DNA from: Gerris lacustris
Lineage: Eukaryota > Arthropoda > Insecta > Hemiptera > Gerridae
Length of the DNA: 64,000 bases
Direction of reading: 5' to 3'
NCBI GenBank assembly: GCA_951217055.1
Contig: OX578277.1
Location: 113,340,514-113,404,513, forward strand
The notes under the pieces are model-generated. The model made no database searches and was not told the DNA's origin. It worked only from the letters and a program-made list of their open reading frames with translations. A program made the position numbers and the translations under genes. Positions 10,603-23,243 of the stretch are shown here, piece by piece. Every line of letters begins with the position of its first letter. Within the stretch, counting starts at the first letter, position 1.

Positions 10603-11442
10603 CAGGGTGTCCCACATAAGGTGTAACACAGAAAAACCTGACGTTCTAAATCACATTTATGACAAAAATGTTATATAACATAATGGTTGATCGACCTTCA
10701 TTTTCGAGATATATCGATTTTTCAATAATCTCATTTTCCGGTCACTTTTTCCCATTAAAAATGATATAGCGTAAAATCTAAAAAAATACAAAAACTTTAA
10801 GTTTTTGTAATCAATTATGTACACTTTTCTATACTATATTAATCAATTTTTCATTTTGTTAATACAAGGAGTGATATTTTTTTATTCTTTGTTACCCTTT
10901 CTATTTTTTCACCAAGTCTTAGGGTCATTTAAAGTCACGGAAACTGATAAACTTGTCATTTATTACCTCATTTTCATCTAAATAAGTTTGAAAACTTGAA
11001 GCAAACTTATTAACAAGTTATATCATTTTAAGGCTTATTAAACGGGCCAGTTTTACACGAGGTCAAATTTATTCATTTACCATACAAATTAAAAAGTTAT
11101 GCTACCAAGAACGTTGACCACAAATTTCTCATTAACCAAAACATTGTATTTAGGAGCATATAAAATTAATTTAATAAGGGTATTATGGGCAAGCAGCATG
11201 ACACTTTTAAAGTAAATTTCCTCACCTTTTGAATGGTGAAAACCCCGTCTTCATATCTTTATTAGATTTTACGCTATAACGTTTTTAATGGGAAAAAGTG
11301 ACCAGAAAATGAGATAATTGAAAAATCGATATATCTCGAAAACGAAGGTCGATCAACCATTACGTTATATAACATTTTTTTGTCAGAAATGTGATGTAGA
11401 ACATCAGGTTTTTCTATGTTACACCTTATGTGGGACACCCTG
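10603..11442. mobile_element. Mariner-like MITE with ~190-bp TIRs, TA target
   Basis: The ends CAGGGTGTCCCACATAAGG and CCTTATGTGGGACACCCTG are exact inverted repeats flanked by TA on both sides. The inverted arms extend about 190 bp (10603-10790 and 11255-11442) with few differences. Further out, AATCTTAATCTTAAATA (left) and TATTTAAGATTAAGATT (right) are also inverted, so the insertion may lie inside, or be part of, a larger inverted structure. The central 460 bp has no transposase. Confidence 0.8.
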
Positions 11443-11840
11443 TATATATATATATATATATTTAAGATTAAGATTTTTTTTTTTTTCGTTAAATCTTTGT
11501 TTATTATAGTTTTGCTAATTATGTGCTTTCTGAACCAAGTCCAAAAAGGCCGTAAAGCTTCTCGACATGGTGTTTATATTTTTGAATGCGACGTAGAAAT
11601 AGGTGAACGTAACAAACTAAACCGTTTGGCACAGATCCCGCGTGCTAACACCCTCTTCTGTTTTTTCAACCTAAAACACCTTTACGGTATTTCTTCGTGT
11701 AGGATGTTTTTCCTTGTTTCACTTTTAGCTTGGTTTTGTTTAATTTAAAAGTTTTCCTAATCGTTCTAATTCTAACTATTTTAGAAAATTACTACGGAAA
11801 AATGAATTTAGATATATATTATAATTTATATTTTTATATA

Positions 11841-12033
11841 TAGTAAAACCTACTAAGTGACCCGTGTATATTGACCACCTGTTCAATGTGACCACTTTTT
11901 CATGGTCCCTTCAGAAATTCAATACTTCCTGTACATTTTCTTCTGCTTATTGTGACCATCTGCCTATGTTTACCAATGACCACTTTTTTCTGTTCCTTTG
12001 AAGGAAATTTATTTTGGTTAAAGTGACCAAAGT
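11841..12033 (+). repeat. Pogo/Tigger-type terminal sequence
   Basis: AGTAAAACCTACTAAGTGACC followed by repeated TGACCACCTG and TGACCACTTTT words is the terminal style of pogo-like Tc1/mariner elements. A reverse-orientation relative lies at 55196-55282. A right TIR is not defined. Confidence 0.5.
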
Positions 12034-12063
12034 AAAAAAAGATTAAAAATATATATATATATA

Positions 12064-12640
12064 GTCCCCAGGCCACCATAAGAAGTGAGTCGCTGATTGA
12101 TAAAGTTTTCTTACATTATGGAATCGCTTATTTATGCCTTGTCCACCGATAAATTGGGTATATGGCAACTGGGCGCTGGGCCATTGATTTTTTGTTGACA
12201 TGCCAAACTTGCCCTTCTGCGGGAACATTGAAAAGAGATAGATAAAGTTTTGATTTTCACAGGATCGTTTAATTAAATTATTTAAAAAACAGTGGTAAAG
12301 GTGGCCACCGATACGAGTGGGCCGTTTTCTTTTCAACGTCCCCGCAGAGCGATATGTTTGAGGCGGTGGCCACCCCAAACGGCCTACTCTTATCGGTGGC
12401 CACCTTTACCACTGTTTTTTAAATAATTTAATTAAACGATCCTATGAAAATCAAAACATTATCTATCTCTTTTCAATGTTCCCGCAGAAGGGCTTGTTTG
12501 GCATGTCAATAAAAAAGAAATGGCCCAGCGCCCAGTTGCCATATACCCAATTCATCGGTGGACACGACATAAATAAGCGATTCCATAAGGTAAGAAAACT
12601 TTATCAATCAGCGACTTACTTCTTATGGTGGCCTGTGGAC
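12064..12640. mobile_element. Fold-back MITE, 577 bp
   Basis: Almost entirely palindromic. The arms 12064-12325 and 12375-12640 are inverted, starting GTCCCCAGGCCACCATAAGA and ending TCTTATGGTGGCCTGTGGAC, with a loop of about 50 bp. TA flanks both ends. A 111-codon ORF on the minus strand is a by-product of the palindrome. Confidence 0.85.
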
Positions 12641-12654
12641 TAACAGTCATCATG

Positions 12655-13400
12655 CTAAATACCACTCAGGAGGTCTTAAAAACACCCAAAACGGAAAAGT
12701 CAGTTGGAATCTCAAAGAAATGAATGTTGTGAAAATTTTCCTACCATTGGTTAGGAAAAGTAAAAATCTGCAATTTCTCTGGCCAACGAAGTCGGTGGTG
12801 TTTCGGTGTCGAATTAGGAATCTCCATTTGACCATTTTTGGGACTTCAACGGACTCTAGGAGGGAATAACTATTTACGTTTACTTCTAAGTGAACTGCAT
12901 GGACTCCTTGAGGACTTACCATTACAAGAAAGACAGCAATTGTTTATTTTCATCATGATAGGGCACGGGCACCACTTACTTTAGTACACTCTGCTAGTAG
13001 AGTGTAGGCACACTACTTTTAGTAGAGCGAATTTGAGAAAAATCATTCGCCATCTTTTTTGTAATGGTAGGTAAGTCCTCAAGGAGTCCAATTCGACACT
13101 CAAACACGCCCTAAACACCACCGGCTTCGTTGGCCAAAGAAATTGGTTTAGTGGAAGTGGTTCTAATTTAAACACCACCATTATAACACCATTAATAACA
13201 CCGATCCAGAATGAATAAACCCAAGCAACGTGACAAAAAAAAAATAATAATAAATAAAAAATTCCATTATTATTTGAAAACCACTATTTTTTTCATTTTT
13301 TCAACGTTTCAAGTTTAAATTTCTACCACTTCCACTAAACCAATTTTCCTGGCCAACAAATTCGGTGGTGTTTTGGGCGTGTTTAAGTGTCAAATTTGGA
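12655..13400. repeat. Complex of shorter inverted repeats
   Basis: Segments around GGACTCCTTGAGGACTTACCA (12900-12920) and its reverse near 13065-13090, and GGCCAACGAAGTCGGTGGTG (12781) with its reverse at 13117-13136 and a third direct copy at 13352-13371, form several overlapping fold-backs. No coding region is supported. Confidence 0.6.
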
Positions 13401-14648
13401 ATCTCACGTTCAAACCGTTCGAAAGTTATCGCGGGAAATGCGTATGGATTGCTGGTTTGTAACCCTCCTCTAGCTTCCCCGTTCTGCCTCTACCGCACGT
13501 TTTTTCGCGTTCTAACTTGAATTTCTCTACCAATTTTTAACGGAATCACGAAATGGAGAATATCGTTGGAAAGCTAATTAAAAGGGGAAGTTTTGGTGAA
13601 ATTTGCCAGGCTAAGGCTGAAGAATTGTTTTTGCTTCAAACACAAATAACATTTTCCGAATTTTAGAAACTTAATTTTATTTCCAATTTCGATTGTATTA
13701 AAATTATTAGAAATGTATTTAGAAACATTTAAGGTTTGCATTCTTATTGGAAATTTAATGAGCTTTTCAATGGTTGTTTAAAATTTGCTATAGGACCAAC
13801 AGTTTGGGAGATATGACATTTTTATGAAGAAAACTCGTGTTTTACAGAAAAATAAAAAAAAACGAAATAAGTCCCTTATACTTCAGAATCGGACAAAGGT
13901 CAAGAGGAAATTTTTTGTTGCTTTTGGGGTGTAGAATCACCTCCCGAAGTATGTAACATTTATCGTGAAACACCCTATATATATATTTTAGTGAGAATGA
14001 TTTGGTTTTTAATTTCATTTCCTAGAACTCATATAATATACTAGCTTTTGCAATATGAATAAAACCCAATTTACTTTATTTCTGTTTTATAAGAATTATT
14101 AAGAAGCATTTTAATTCAGAGAAATTAGAAAGAGGAAATGATTCTTGTTGGTGAGAGTTTAAGAGTTAATCACAAAGAGTATTTTTTTGTATATTATTTC
14201 TTTGTATTTTTTTCTTTTTCACTTCATCCTCATTTCTTTGGAATATCTCCTTCTTTCCTGTTAGCAAATTTTATTTCTTGCTCAGCTGTAAGTTTGATTT
14301 AGAAAGGGAAAAATGTATTTTTTTTTAATTATCGTATTTTTACGAGCATTATGTGTTGCTGAAATTACCTCAAACATTTTTTAGATTTTACTATTAAGCG
14401 TAAGTACAATACATCCATTTTTCAACTTTTTATTGAAAAATGTCTCAACTCGTTTTTGCCTAAATTATAATATAAAATATTAGCTAATCATATTTGAGAA
14501 AGGTTTTAATTTTTACTCTATTTATTAATTAAGTTACTCTTTTCTATAAACGTTCCTTTTCACCATTTATGTATGTGTAACATTATAGAAAAACCCAGAA
14601 TGAGCATTTTTTTTTAACTCAGGTTTACAAATATATATGCATACACAT

Positions 14649-14656
<8 letters not shown>
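13401..14656. other. Unassigned AT-rich DNA
   Basis: 13430-13550 has CCTCTACCGC and GTTCTAACTTG words similar to R6, and AACACCCTATATATATA at 13968-13984 resembles a decayed mariner-type end. Otherwise nothing is recognised. Confidence 0.35.

Positions 14657-14730
<74 letters not shown>
14657..14730. repeat. (TA)n followed by poly-T
   Basis: About 24 TA repeats, preceded by (CA)n-like sequence and followed by a T-run of about 26. Confidence 0.95.
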
Positions 14731-14866
14731 GCTTATAAAAGCCACATTTAAGTATACTTTAAAATAAACACAACAAAATAAGGAAGATTAATTATATATT
14801 GATAAAGTGTCACCAGATATTAATAATAAAACTTTTCTCTCATGCTTTTATATTCTTCTATAACAT

Positions 14867-14878
<12 letters not shown>

Positions 14879-14935
<57 letters not shown>

Positions 14936-14943
14936 ATATATAT
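14879..14943. repeat. Interrupted (TA)n
   Basis: TA repeat broken by two TTTA interruptions, preceded by (CA)n. Confidence 0.95.
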
Positions 14944-15427
14944 AAATATACATATGGTGCCATGGCAAAATTATTTTTCCCCTATATTTACGTTATCCCA
15001 AACTAAAGGGGTAAATAATCCCCCCTCGATGTTAATACGAAGGTGTCGGGGTTCAATTTTTCACAGTAAACTGACACCCGTGTCCCTGTATGCATATTAG
15101 CTGTCTTCCTCCAATTTATTTTTATTTTTTTTTTCGTCAGGAAAACCCTTTATGAATAAATAAATGATACATCTCTCCTCCCTACACTGAACTCTCTAAA
15201 TGTATAAATATTACATATTCAAAAATGAATTTTTTTTAAAAAAAAAGAAAAAAAGTGACACATTTTTTAAAATGTTAAGTTGAATAATATTGACAATTTT
15301 CATACGAGTATTTTATATGTGAGGTTGGATTTATAATTTATTTCGTTGGTATTATTGTAATATGATTGTTTATACTTAAACAATCATATTTCAATACATG
15401 TTTATAATAGAATACAATGTTTGTACT

Positions 15428-15430
<3 letters not shown>

Positions 15431-15494
<64 letters not shown>
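15431..15494. repeat. (TA)n abutting a hammerhead repeat
   Basis: About 32 TA repeats, directly 3' (on the ribozyme strand) of the hammerhead-bearing repeat at 15495-15830. Confidence 0.95.
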
Positions 15495-15498
<4 letters not shown>

Positions 15499-15830
15499 GT
15501 GAGTGAGAGGCACCAAGGGACGTGCCACGCAAATAATGGCACATAGGAACTGTTCCAACATCAGACTTGCGTCATCAAGATGTTGGCTCGGCATTACGCT
15601 ATGTCCGGCATCGTTTCTTCGCGTCCGACTCATCAGGGGCCCGACGATGCCATCTGCGGACTAGAGCAGATCCAGAAGATCAAATTAGGACTTACCAGCG
15701 TAGGACGTATGCGTAATATATCCCTTGGTGTCTCTTTCTCACTCAAATTGTGTAGCTCCTTGCAGATTGCAACAAATGTATCATATTGCTGATATGTTTT
15801 GCCAGCCAAGCAAGTAAAGGGCCGATATTT
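15495..15830 (-). repeat. Solitary diverged hammerhead-repeat unit
   Basis: A single diverged copy of the 302-bp unit that is tandem at 46380-48190. It shares GAGGCACCAAGGGA, CACATAGGAACTGTTCC, an 8-bp stem CCAACATC/GATGTTGG, the hammerhead core, and TGTTTTGCCAGCCAAGCAAG on the inverted strand at its right end. At 15718-15746 CCCTTGGTGTCTCTTTCTC repeats the unit's terminal sequence in inverted orientation, so part of a second, head-to-head unit is also present. Confidence 0.8.
15607..15651 (-). ncRNA. Hammerhead ribozyme motif, diverged
   Basis: On the minus strand: helix III strand GGCAUCG, cleavage triplet GUC, GGGCCC, CUGAUGA, stem II region, GAAAC, and CGAUGCC. The helix III strands pair perfectly over 7 bp. 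Stem II carries one defect: the base before GAAA is A where the arrayed copies have C, so G10.1-C11.1 is lost. All other conserved core bases are present, which is notable because the surrounding unit is clearly diverged. Confidence 0.7.
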
Positions 15831-15835
15831 GCGAA

Positions 15836-16060
15836 ATTTGGCATACATGTTTAGAAAGATCATATTCCGAGTCGAAATCGAGAAACGAAATGTTGGGTCT
15901 AACTTCAGAGGTGCTACTCCTCCCCCACAAACTCTGACTAAACGTGGGAAAAAATCTTTTCTCTAAAACGGTTCCAATAATTTTGTTTAAAAAATTCTTA
16001 AATGTAGTCCACGTAAAAACGAATCTTACGATATAAGCTAAGTTCGAAAATATAAGTTAA
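15836..16060 (+). repeat. R4 repeat fragment
   Basis: AAATTTGGCATACATGTTTAG, then GAAATCGAGAAACGAAAT, then a CTCTAAAACGGTTCC stretch match the middle of R4 at 28330-28500. Confidence 0.6.
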
Positions 16061-16106
16061 GTTAGGAAAAATCTAGTTCGTGATAAAAACAGCCTTAAAC
16101 AAGGAT

Positions 16107-16170
16107 GGAGAGAGGCCGGGTTCGATTCCCCGACGAGAAGAAGTTATTTTTGTGATAATGTTTGATGAAA
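16107..16170 (+). repeat. tRNA B-box-containing repeat fragment
   Basis: GGGTTCGATTCCCCGACGAG then AAGAAGTTATTTTTGTGATAA, shared with 4388-4440. It has a B-box but no recognisable A-box or cloverleaf. Confidence 0.4.
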
Positions 16171-16334
16171 TGTTCAACAATAGTTAAATGTACTTACCAA
16201 AACCCTAATACTAATAAATAGAAAACACTGGACTAAGTAATAATGATCTCGTATATGAGAAAGTTTTTCTGAGCAGTTTCGGACCTATTTTTTCCAGTTG
16301 TTTTTTGACCAGTTGTTTTATTATACTGTGTCAG

Positions 16335-16790
16335 TTTATCTTTTTGCTTCCGAGCTTACCGAAGGTAACGGAAGCTATGTGATCGTTCTGAAGAACGAAA
16401 ATATTTTATACCTCCGATTTCAAAAATTCCAAGACAGAAATCCGTTTCAGAAATCAGGGAACATTTTTGGTCCAGTGTCTGTCTGTAGGTCTGTCTGTCG
16501 GTCTGTCGCTCAATTTTTTGAACCACCATATCTTAAAAACTACTCGTCCGATTTTAATGAAATTTAGTTAGTAGCAAATACTTAGACCATTGTTGGTCCC
16601 ATATAAATTTCAACCTTATGCGCTTATTTGTTTATCTTCCACATGCTCACAAACATACATTTATTTACAGCTATATCTTTAAAAGTAATCATCTGATTTT
16701 TATGAAATTTTTATGGTTTGTCGAAAGTAGCCTGCAGATAGCACCTGCAGGCATTTCAACCGTCTGCGCACTTTAAATCGTTAAAATATC
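16335..16790 (+). repeat. R1 repeat, 5' two-thirds
   Basis: Starts TTTTTGCTTCCGAGCTTACC, keeps the 5' hairpin, the CTGTCTGTCGGTCTGTCGC stretch and CATTGTTGGTCCC, and loses similarity near 16790. The ORF at 16298-16567 follows R1 reading frame and is not a gene. Confidence 0.75.
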
Positions 16791-17599
16791 GCTAAATTAA
16801 TATGTCTGTGTACTATAAAGCCGCATGGCAAACTGACTCACTGACTGATATGAATGTTTACCCACTTCCAGAAGAGCTAGAGACTTGTGGTTTGCGCCAT
16901 TCGACGCGCAACGTCCATGTTGTGAACCAAAATAATTATACAAAGTTCACTTTTCCCCCTCCTTCCCCCCTTAATAAAATAAAAAAGGCCGACTTGATTT
17001 TGTAGCTGTATTGGGGACTTATTGCGGCAAAACGGTAACTCGTATTAGATAACGGGTAGCACCAGCGGTAACTGATTTTAAAAGATCTACAACTTTGGTC
17101 CTATGACTTTTTGTCGTATCATCATCGGTTGTACCTTAGATGGTGATAATTTTGGTATTTTTTTGGTTTTATTATTTTCTTTTTGTCTTAGAATGGCCAT
17201 AGTTTCTTTAATAGTTGACCGATTTTATTTCTGATTGAGACGCTTGACTCTTGCACTAATGCTCTTTAAATTGGTGATATTATATTTTATTAGTTCATCC
17301 TATTTGCTGAGAACATGAGAGTAAACTTTTTCCCGTGTGCCGTGTCACGTGACCACTTTTTTTGGTTTTTAATATTGTGTCGTATATCATTTGAATGGTT
17401 TTGATATGTACATTAAAGCTATTTTATTGGTTTATTTATAAAAAAAATTTGTACACGTACTTTTGTACCGATTTTTATTATTTTGTTGTAGGTTAAAGGG
17501 TTTAAATATTTTTTTTTGTTATTAGGTTTCTTATTTATATTTATTTATTAGTTTATTAATGCCCTTTTGTATTGTTTGTTTTTAAAAATATAATTTTGG
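16791..17599. other. Unassigned AT-rich DNA
   Basis: No coding or repeat structure that I can support. Confidence 0.35.
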
Positions 17600-17700
17600 T
17601 ACCTCAAAGTACAGGGGTACAAATGTCAAAGTTAATCTTTTATAATATAATGTATATCGTTGAAGAGCTCTTTAATAGTAGATTCAATTTTTGTTACGTT
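17600..17700 (+). repeat. R3 repeat fragment
   Basis: GTACAGGGGTACAAATGTCAA and GAAGAGCTCTTTAATAGTA resemble the R3 copies at 2320-2400 and 59512-59585. Confidence 0.5.
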
Positions 17701-17754
17701 CTATTTTGTGTTATTTCTAGTTTTGAGGAGGTAAAATTCAACAAATGTTATCAA

Positions 17755-17860
17755 TTTTTTTAGACAATAATGGTTTGTAAAAGCATAATATCAATAAAGT
17801 ACGTGAATAGGATGCGAGGAAGCTATGTGCCACACTAATTGGCAGTCTATTTTTAATTGC
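17755..17860 (+). repeat. R1 repeat, 3' end
   Basis: GACAATAATGG, then AGGATGCGAGGAAGCTATG, then TGCCACACTAATTGGCA. The last segment is the R1 3' stem-loop (TGCCA/TGGCA), ending GTCTA before a T-run. Confidence 0.75.
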
Positions 17861-18157
17861 TGACTTTTATTGCTGCAGTAATGAAACCTGTGTAATTCAT
17901 TTTGGAGGGTGAATGGATACTAATGGATAGCGTGATCTACATTACTAGGGGCTGAAATTGGATTTGCAGCCAAAAGATACGAGTTTGGACAGGGTCCTAG
18001 AGTTCTAGGTTGATGTCCGCCTGCGTGTGTGTGGAGCTCAGCCTCTCCCCCCTCGCCTTCCTATGTGTAACTTGTGTTTATTTGTTCGTATGAACAGTAG
18101 GAATAAATTTAAGCCCAATAATGCCTAATATTCTTTATTATTAAACATATAATATTT

Positions 18158-19580
18158 AGTAATTTTTCAATCGATGGATGAAATAGGTGTAGAAAAAAAA
18201 ACTCCCAGGCAGCGCTGCTTACCACATCACTTATTTGAATCCTAATTCTTCCATTAATTACGAAATTTGAGATAATAAGGGGGTTTAATGCTTAAAATTG
18301 TTTGTTAAACTTGATGACCGAATTAGTCTCTTTTATAATATCTGTTAAATTAGCCTTTTTATTGTCATATAATTTTTTAAATCAACTTTTTATACAACTA
18401 TGTTCTCGGTTAAATATGACATCTTTTTAATATATAAGCACTTATTGTTATCAATATAATTTGAATGAATCATACTAGTCTGTAATCAGGATGTTTTTTT
18501 TATTGTTAATAGTAGATTGTTAAAATTTGTGCCTGTTTAATAGTTTTTTTTTAATAATGTTAAACTTATAAATTTTTATTTTATTGTTCACTTACGTGAT
18601 TTACACACACATTAACTTGTTTGAAAATGTTTTCAAAAAATTTTAAAATTGATTCAAATTATTCTTCGACTAAATTGACGCTCTCCCATAGAGGAAGTAT
18701 TTTTATTTAAAAACTTCACAATGTAAGTAATCTGATTTTTTTAAAAATTATATTATTAGAGATAGGACAGATCACAATTTAATTTAAGAGTAATTATACA
18801 TAGTCCAGGAGATAGCGTGCAAAAAAGTGTCTGACTAACATCAAGCTAGAATTTTGTATACAAGTAAATCTTTTAGCGCCTTTTAAGAATATGTGATCGG
18901 CTAAGTTCGTCTGAGGGACATAGCTTGGCAATAGGCGTTTGAAAAAAACAAACTGGTGGAGAACGGCCATGTCTCACCAATTATGGTGGACAATGTGATT
19001 TTCATGATCCTGAGTACAGAATTAGTTAGTAGACCGAAAGTCAAGTTGATGTTAGTTTGTCCCTTGACAGGTGACCACGTTGATTTTTAGTAATATTTAA
19101 ATAACTAACCTATCAAGTGCGAAAATAACATCGACTTGATTTTCGGTCTACTAACTAATTCTATACTCAGGATCATGAAAATCACATTGTCCACCATAAT
19201 TGGTGAGACATGGCCGCTCTCCACTGGTTTGTTTTTTTCAAACGCCTATTGCCAAGCTATGTCCCTAGAAGAACTTAGCCGACCACACATATTCTTAAAA
19301 AGCCCTAAAAGATTGTCTTGTATACAAAATTCTAGCTTGATGTTAGTCAGACATTTTTTTGCACGCTATCTCCTAGACTAACAGGACGATTGTTAATAGA
19401 TTGGCTTTTATAAATTTAAAGCTTATAAGAATGTTTAATTGATTTGATGGTTTGCTTTGTTTTTATTATTTTTAGTTAATAAATGGACTGATGATGACCT
19501 TATGTAGGGTCGAAACGTTTCCCACAAACATATAAATGTTTTTTTCTACACCTATTTCATCCATCGATTGAAAAATTACT
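18158..19580. mobile_element. TIR or inverted-LTR element with nested fold-back
   Basis: The ends AGTAATTTTTCAATCGATGG and CCATCGATTGAAAAATTACT are exact inverted repeats extending about 41 bp to AGGTGTAGAAAAAA. ACATATAATATTT occurs just outside the left end and again about 50 bp beyond the right end. The right part contains CTGATGA followed by a GACC/GGTC stem and GAAAC (19487-19511), a motif order like that in Penelope-like element ends. The fold-back at 18803-19378 is nested inside. Class uncertain: Penelope-like remnant or DNA element. Confidence 0.55.
18803..19378. mobile_element. Fold-back MITE, 576 bp
   Basis: The arms (about 18803-19060 and 19120-19378) are inverted, from GTCCAGGAGATAGCGTGC to GCACGCTATCTCCTAGAC, with TA on both sides and a loop of about 60 bp. 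Its GTCC...GGAC-like ends, TA target and length match the fold-back at 12064-12640, although the arm sequences differ. Confidence 0.8.
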
Positions 19581-19659
19581 ATTTATACATATATAGAAGG
19601 TGGCAATAAACCTAAGGTTTATTATTTATAACATATAATATTTATAAAGTATTCGACAG

Positions 19660-19960
19660 GTAATTATTTTCATTAATATCTCGGAAACTGTATTTTTCCC
19701 GGCGAAATGTTTTATAAGGAAATTCTATTTTAAATAGACTAAATTTAAGAATTATTAATCAAAATTGTTCGAACCAATTTTGAGAAATAAAATTGTTCAA
19801 GTTTTATCAGTTTCTTTGGGAGGTGGTGCCTCTAATTTATAGCTAAAATTAATTTCCCAATTCCGCCTAGAGGTGCGATATTTAGAATTATGCCGAATTT
19901 CATCGAAATCGGTCTTCTAGTTTAGACTTCACGCGCCTACGCAGAAATCAAGAGGTTAAG
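19660..19960 (-). repeat. R4 repeat, diverged
   Basis: GGTGGTGCCTCTAA, AATTCCGCCTAGAGG and GAATTTCATCGAAATCGG correspond in reverse to the R4 segment around 28360-28440. Confidence 0.5.
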
Positions 19961-20019
19961 ATTCGACTTAAAGCATTTAGCGATCTTTATCATTTGTTAG
20001 CGATGTGTTTATAAAAAAA

Positions 20020-20345
20020 TGTCGATATCGTCGAATAGATGATATTAGAATCTTTTCCTGTTTAAAAATTATAATTTCTAATTTGAAGAGAGTGCTGCGT
20101 GTAAACTCTTGGACGCATAACGCTGTCCATTAAGCTTAGCCTGGGCAGTACTGAAAGGATCATGTGTACCAAATGTTAACTAAATCAGTCAATTTACTTA
20201 AGTTATCTTTGGATACGTAAACGTTACTGACAGATAAAAAGACATATAGATAGGCAGATAAGAAGGATATTTTGTTCAATGTATTATTCAATATTTATTA
20301 CATTACGCTGGCTTCAATGATAGAGCCATTAATATACCTAAATGG
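20020..20345 (-). repeat. R2-related repeat
   Basis: AACGCTGTCCATTAAGCTTAG, CATGTGTACCAAATGTTAAC and ACTTAAGTTATC are R2 words in reverse, ending with TACGCTGGCTTCAATGATAG, close to the R2 3' end at 26463-26482. Confidence 0.55.
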
Positions 20346-20529
20346 ATAATAAAAATCAATTTATGATTTTACAATATATTCATATTCAGGTCTTATAACA
20401 ACAACGTGACATTTTATATTCTCCTCATATGACCTTTTTTATTTTAACCTTATTCGAGCCCTTTAAGGTTTTACATAAAAAGAAATTTCAGACTATAAAA
20501 CTGATTCATCCTTTACATTTATCATATAT

Positions 20530-21604
<1,075 letters not shown>

Positions 21605-21845
21605 TAATTGAAATTTTCATGTTTAGGCTGTGCTACATAACTCGAAAAGCGTTACAAAAAAACGTTACCCGGTGTATCAAGGAGTTAGAAATGTATAGGA
21701 GGTGTGCACAGTCTGTCTCCAGCTGGTGGGCCTCCCTCCACCGCACCTCATAGGGCCGAAGAAAGTCGAAAAGATTTATACGTGTGACAGGGAGTGAGGA
21801 AAGTACAGGAGGTTGCCATCAACTCTCAGACCTCTCGGCCTACCT
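21605..21845 (+). repeat. R6 repeat
   Basis: Second copy of the sequence at 8985-9300, same orientation, with AACTCGAAAAGCGTTAC, GTTACCCGGTG and GGAGGTGTGCACAGT. Confidence 0.7.
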
Positions 21846-22242
21846 AGTATGAAGGCATATTAACAATTCGTAGATGGCGGGCCGGCGCCATTGAATTCAG
21901 TCGTTTGTAATCAAGCCGTGGCAGTGCCGGTGTGGAGATAAGAATAAAAATTATCTTCCATCTACTTTTATCACAATTACTTGAATAAATTACCGATTTT
22001 ATTTCATTTTATGTCGGTAGGTAGTATACGCAGAGCGAAAACATTAAAATGTCTCACTGTCTTCTTGCGGACTCGTATGCAAGAATTTTTTTTTGTATTT
22101 ATATTTTTTTTAGCGATCCTTATAGAGAGATTCTGGTGAATTCTGCCGATTGCTTAATTACTTGGCTACGAAATGACGTAGGACCCATTAATTAAAACCA
22201 TGTTTAGGCACCCATAAAACACGTTTATTTATAGACTTACAA

Positions 22243-22520
22243 CTATGCCAACATAACCCGGGTGCGGGGTAGGTTGGCATACCCCTAGAGGTAAGTTGGC
22301 ATACCCCTAGTGGTAAGTTGGCATAGTTTGGTAGGGATAGGGATAAGTTGGCAGAACACAATAATATTCAAGTAAAAAATGTTTATTTAAAAATGACAAT
22401 ATGTAGAAACTGACAGTATCGACAATATGTGAAAAAAATTAATTATTATATGATACCAAATTATGTCTTACAGGCGCGGGGTAAGTTGGCATAAGCCACA
22501 TTGTCTATGCCAACTAGCCC
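22243..22520. repeat. GGGGTAAGTTGGCATA-type element end(s)
   Basis: Three direct copies of GTAAGTTGGCATA or close variants (22259-22325) and a GGGGTAAGTTGGCATA...TATGCCAACTAGCCCC pair (22479-22525) form inverted repeats. The style parallels the element at 341-1266. The adjacent 75-bp array contains the same TATGCCAACTTACC word. Confidence 0.55.
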
Positions 22521-22789
22521 CACATACATTTTCAAAACAAGATTGCTACCACACTATCCTACACACCAGAAACAAAAAAAAATTATACATGAAAGCAACC
22601 ACAGATAAACCACACTGTTCCAAACAGCCATTTGGAACGCCTCAATTTATTCTGCTAAATCACCAGACCAAAAAAACTTTTGATAAGAAAATCTACTTAA
22701 CTATAAGAAAAACAATAAAAATGAGTTTCCTCTTCCGTCAATGCTTTCAAACGAACTGACAATAATATGGATGGTAGAACACAATGAGC

Positions 22790-23243
22790 TCCCTATCCTA
22801 AAGGACAGCACTATAAATTTACTATGGTGACAAATAGAACCTGTATGCCAACTTACCTTGGTCTCCTCTATCCTAAAGGACAGCACTATAAATTTACAAT
22901 GGTGACAAATAGAACCTGTATGCCAACTTACCTTGGTCTCCTCTATCCTAAAGGACAGCACTATAAATTTACTATGGTGACAAATAGAACCTGTATGCCA
23001 ACTTACCTTGGCCTCCTCTATCCTAAACGACATCACTATAAATTTACTATGGTGACAAATAGAACCTGTATGCCAACTTACCTTGGCCTCCTCTATCCTA
23101 AACGACATCACTATAAATTTACTATGGTGACAAATAGAACCTGTATGCCAACTTACCTTGGTCTCCTCTATCCTAAAGGACAGCACTATAAATTTACTAT
23201 GGTGACAAGTAGAACCTGAATGCCAACTCACCTTGGTCTCCTC
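22790..23243. repeat. 75-bp minisatellite, ~6 copies
   Basis: Near-identical 75-bp units. Each has CCTATCCTAAAGGACAGCAC (or AAACGACATCAC in two units), TTTACTATGGTGACAAATAG and CTGTATGCCAACTTACC. Because 75 is a multiple of three and no frame stop occurs in the unit, it makes open frames on both strands (131 and 176 codons). I treat these as by-products, not genes. The CCAACTTACC word links it to the neighbouring TIR-type repeat. Confidence 0.85.

Noticed and set aside
14217..14300. Possible micro-exon between CCTGTTAG and GTAAGT
   Set aside because: Only about 23 bp, no neighbouring exon, no frame information.
22701..23231. 176-residue repeat protein on the minus strand (and 131 on plus)
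   Set aside because: Both strands are open because the 75-bp unit is a multiple of three; no start context, promoter or conservation beyond the repeat.
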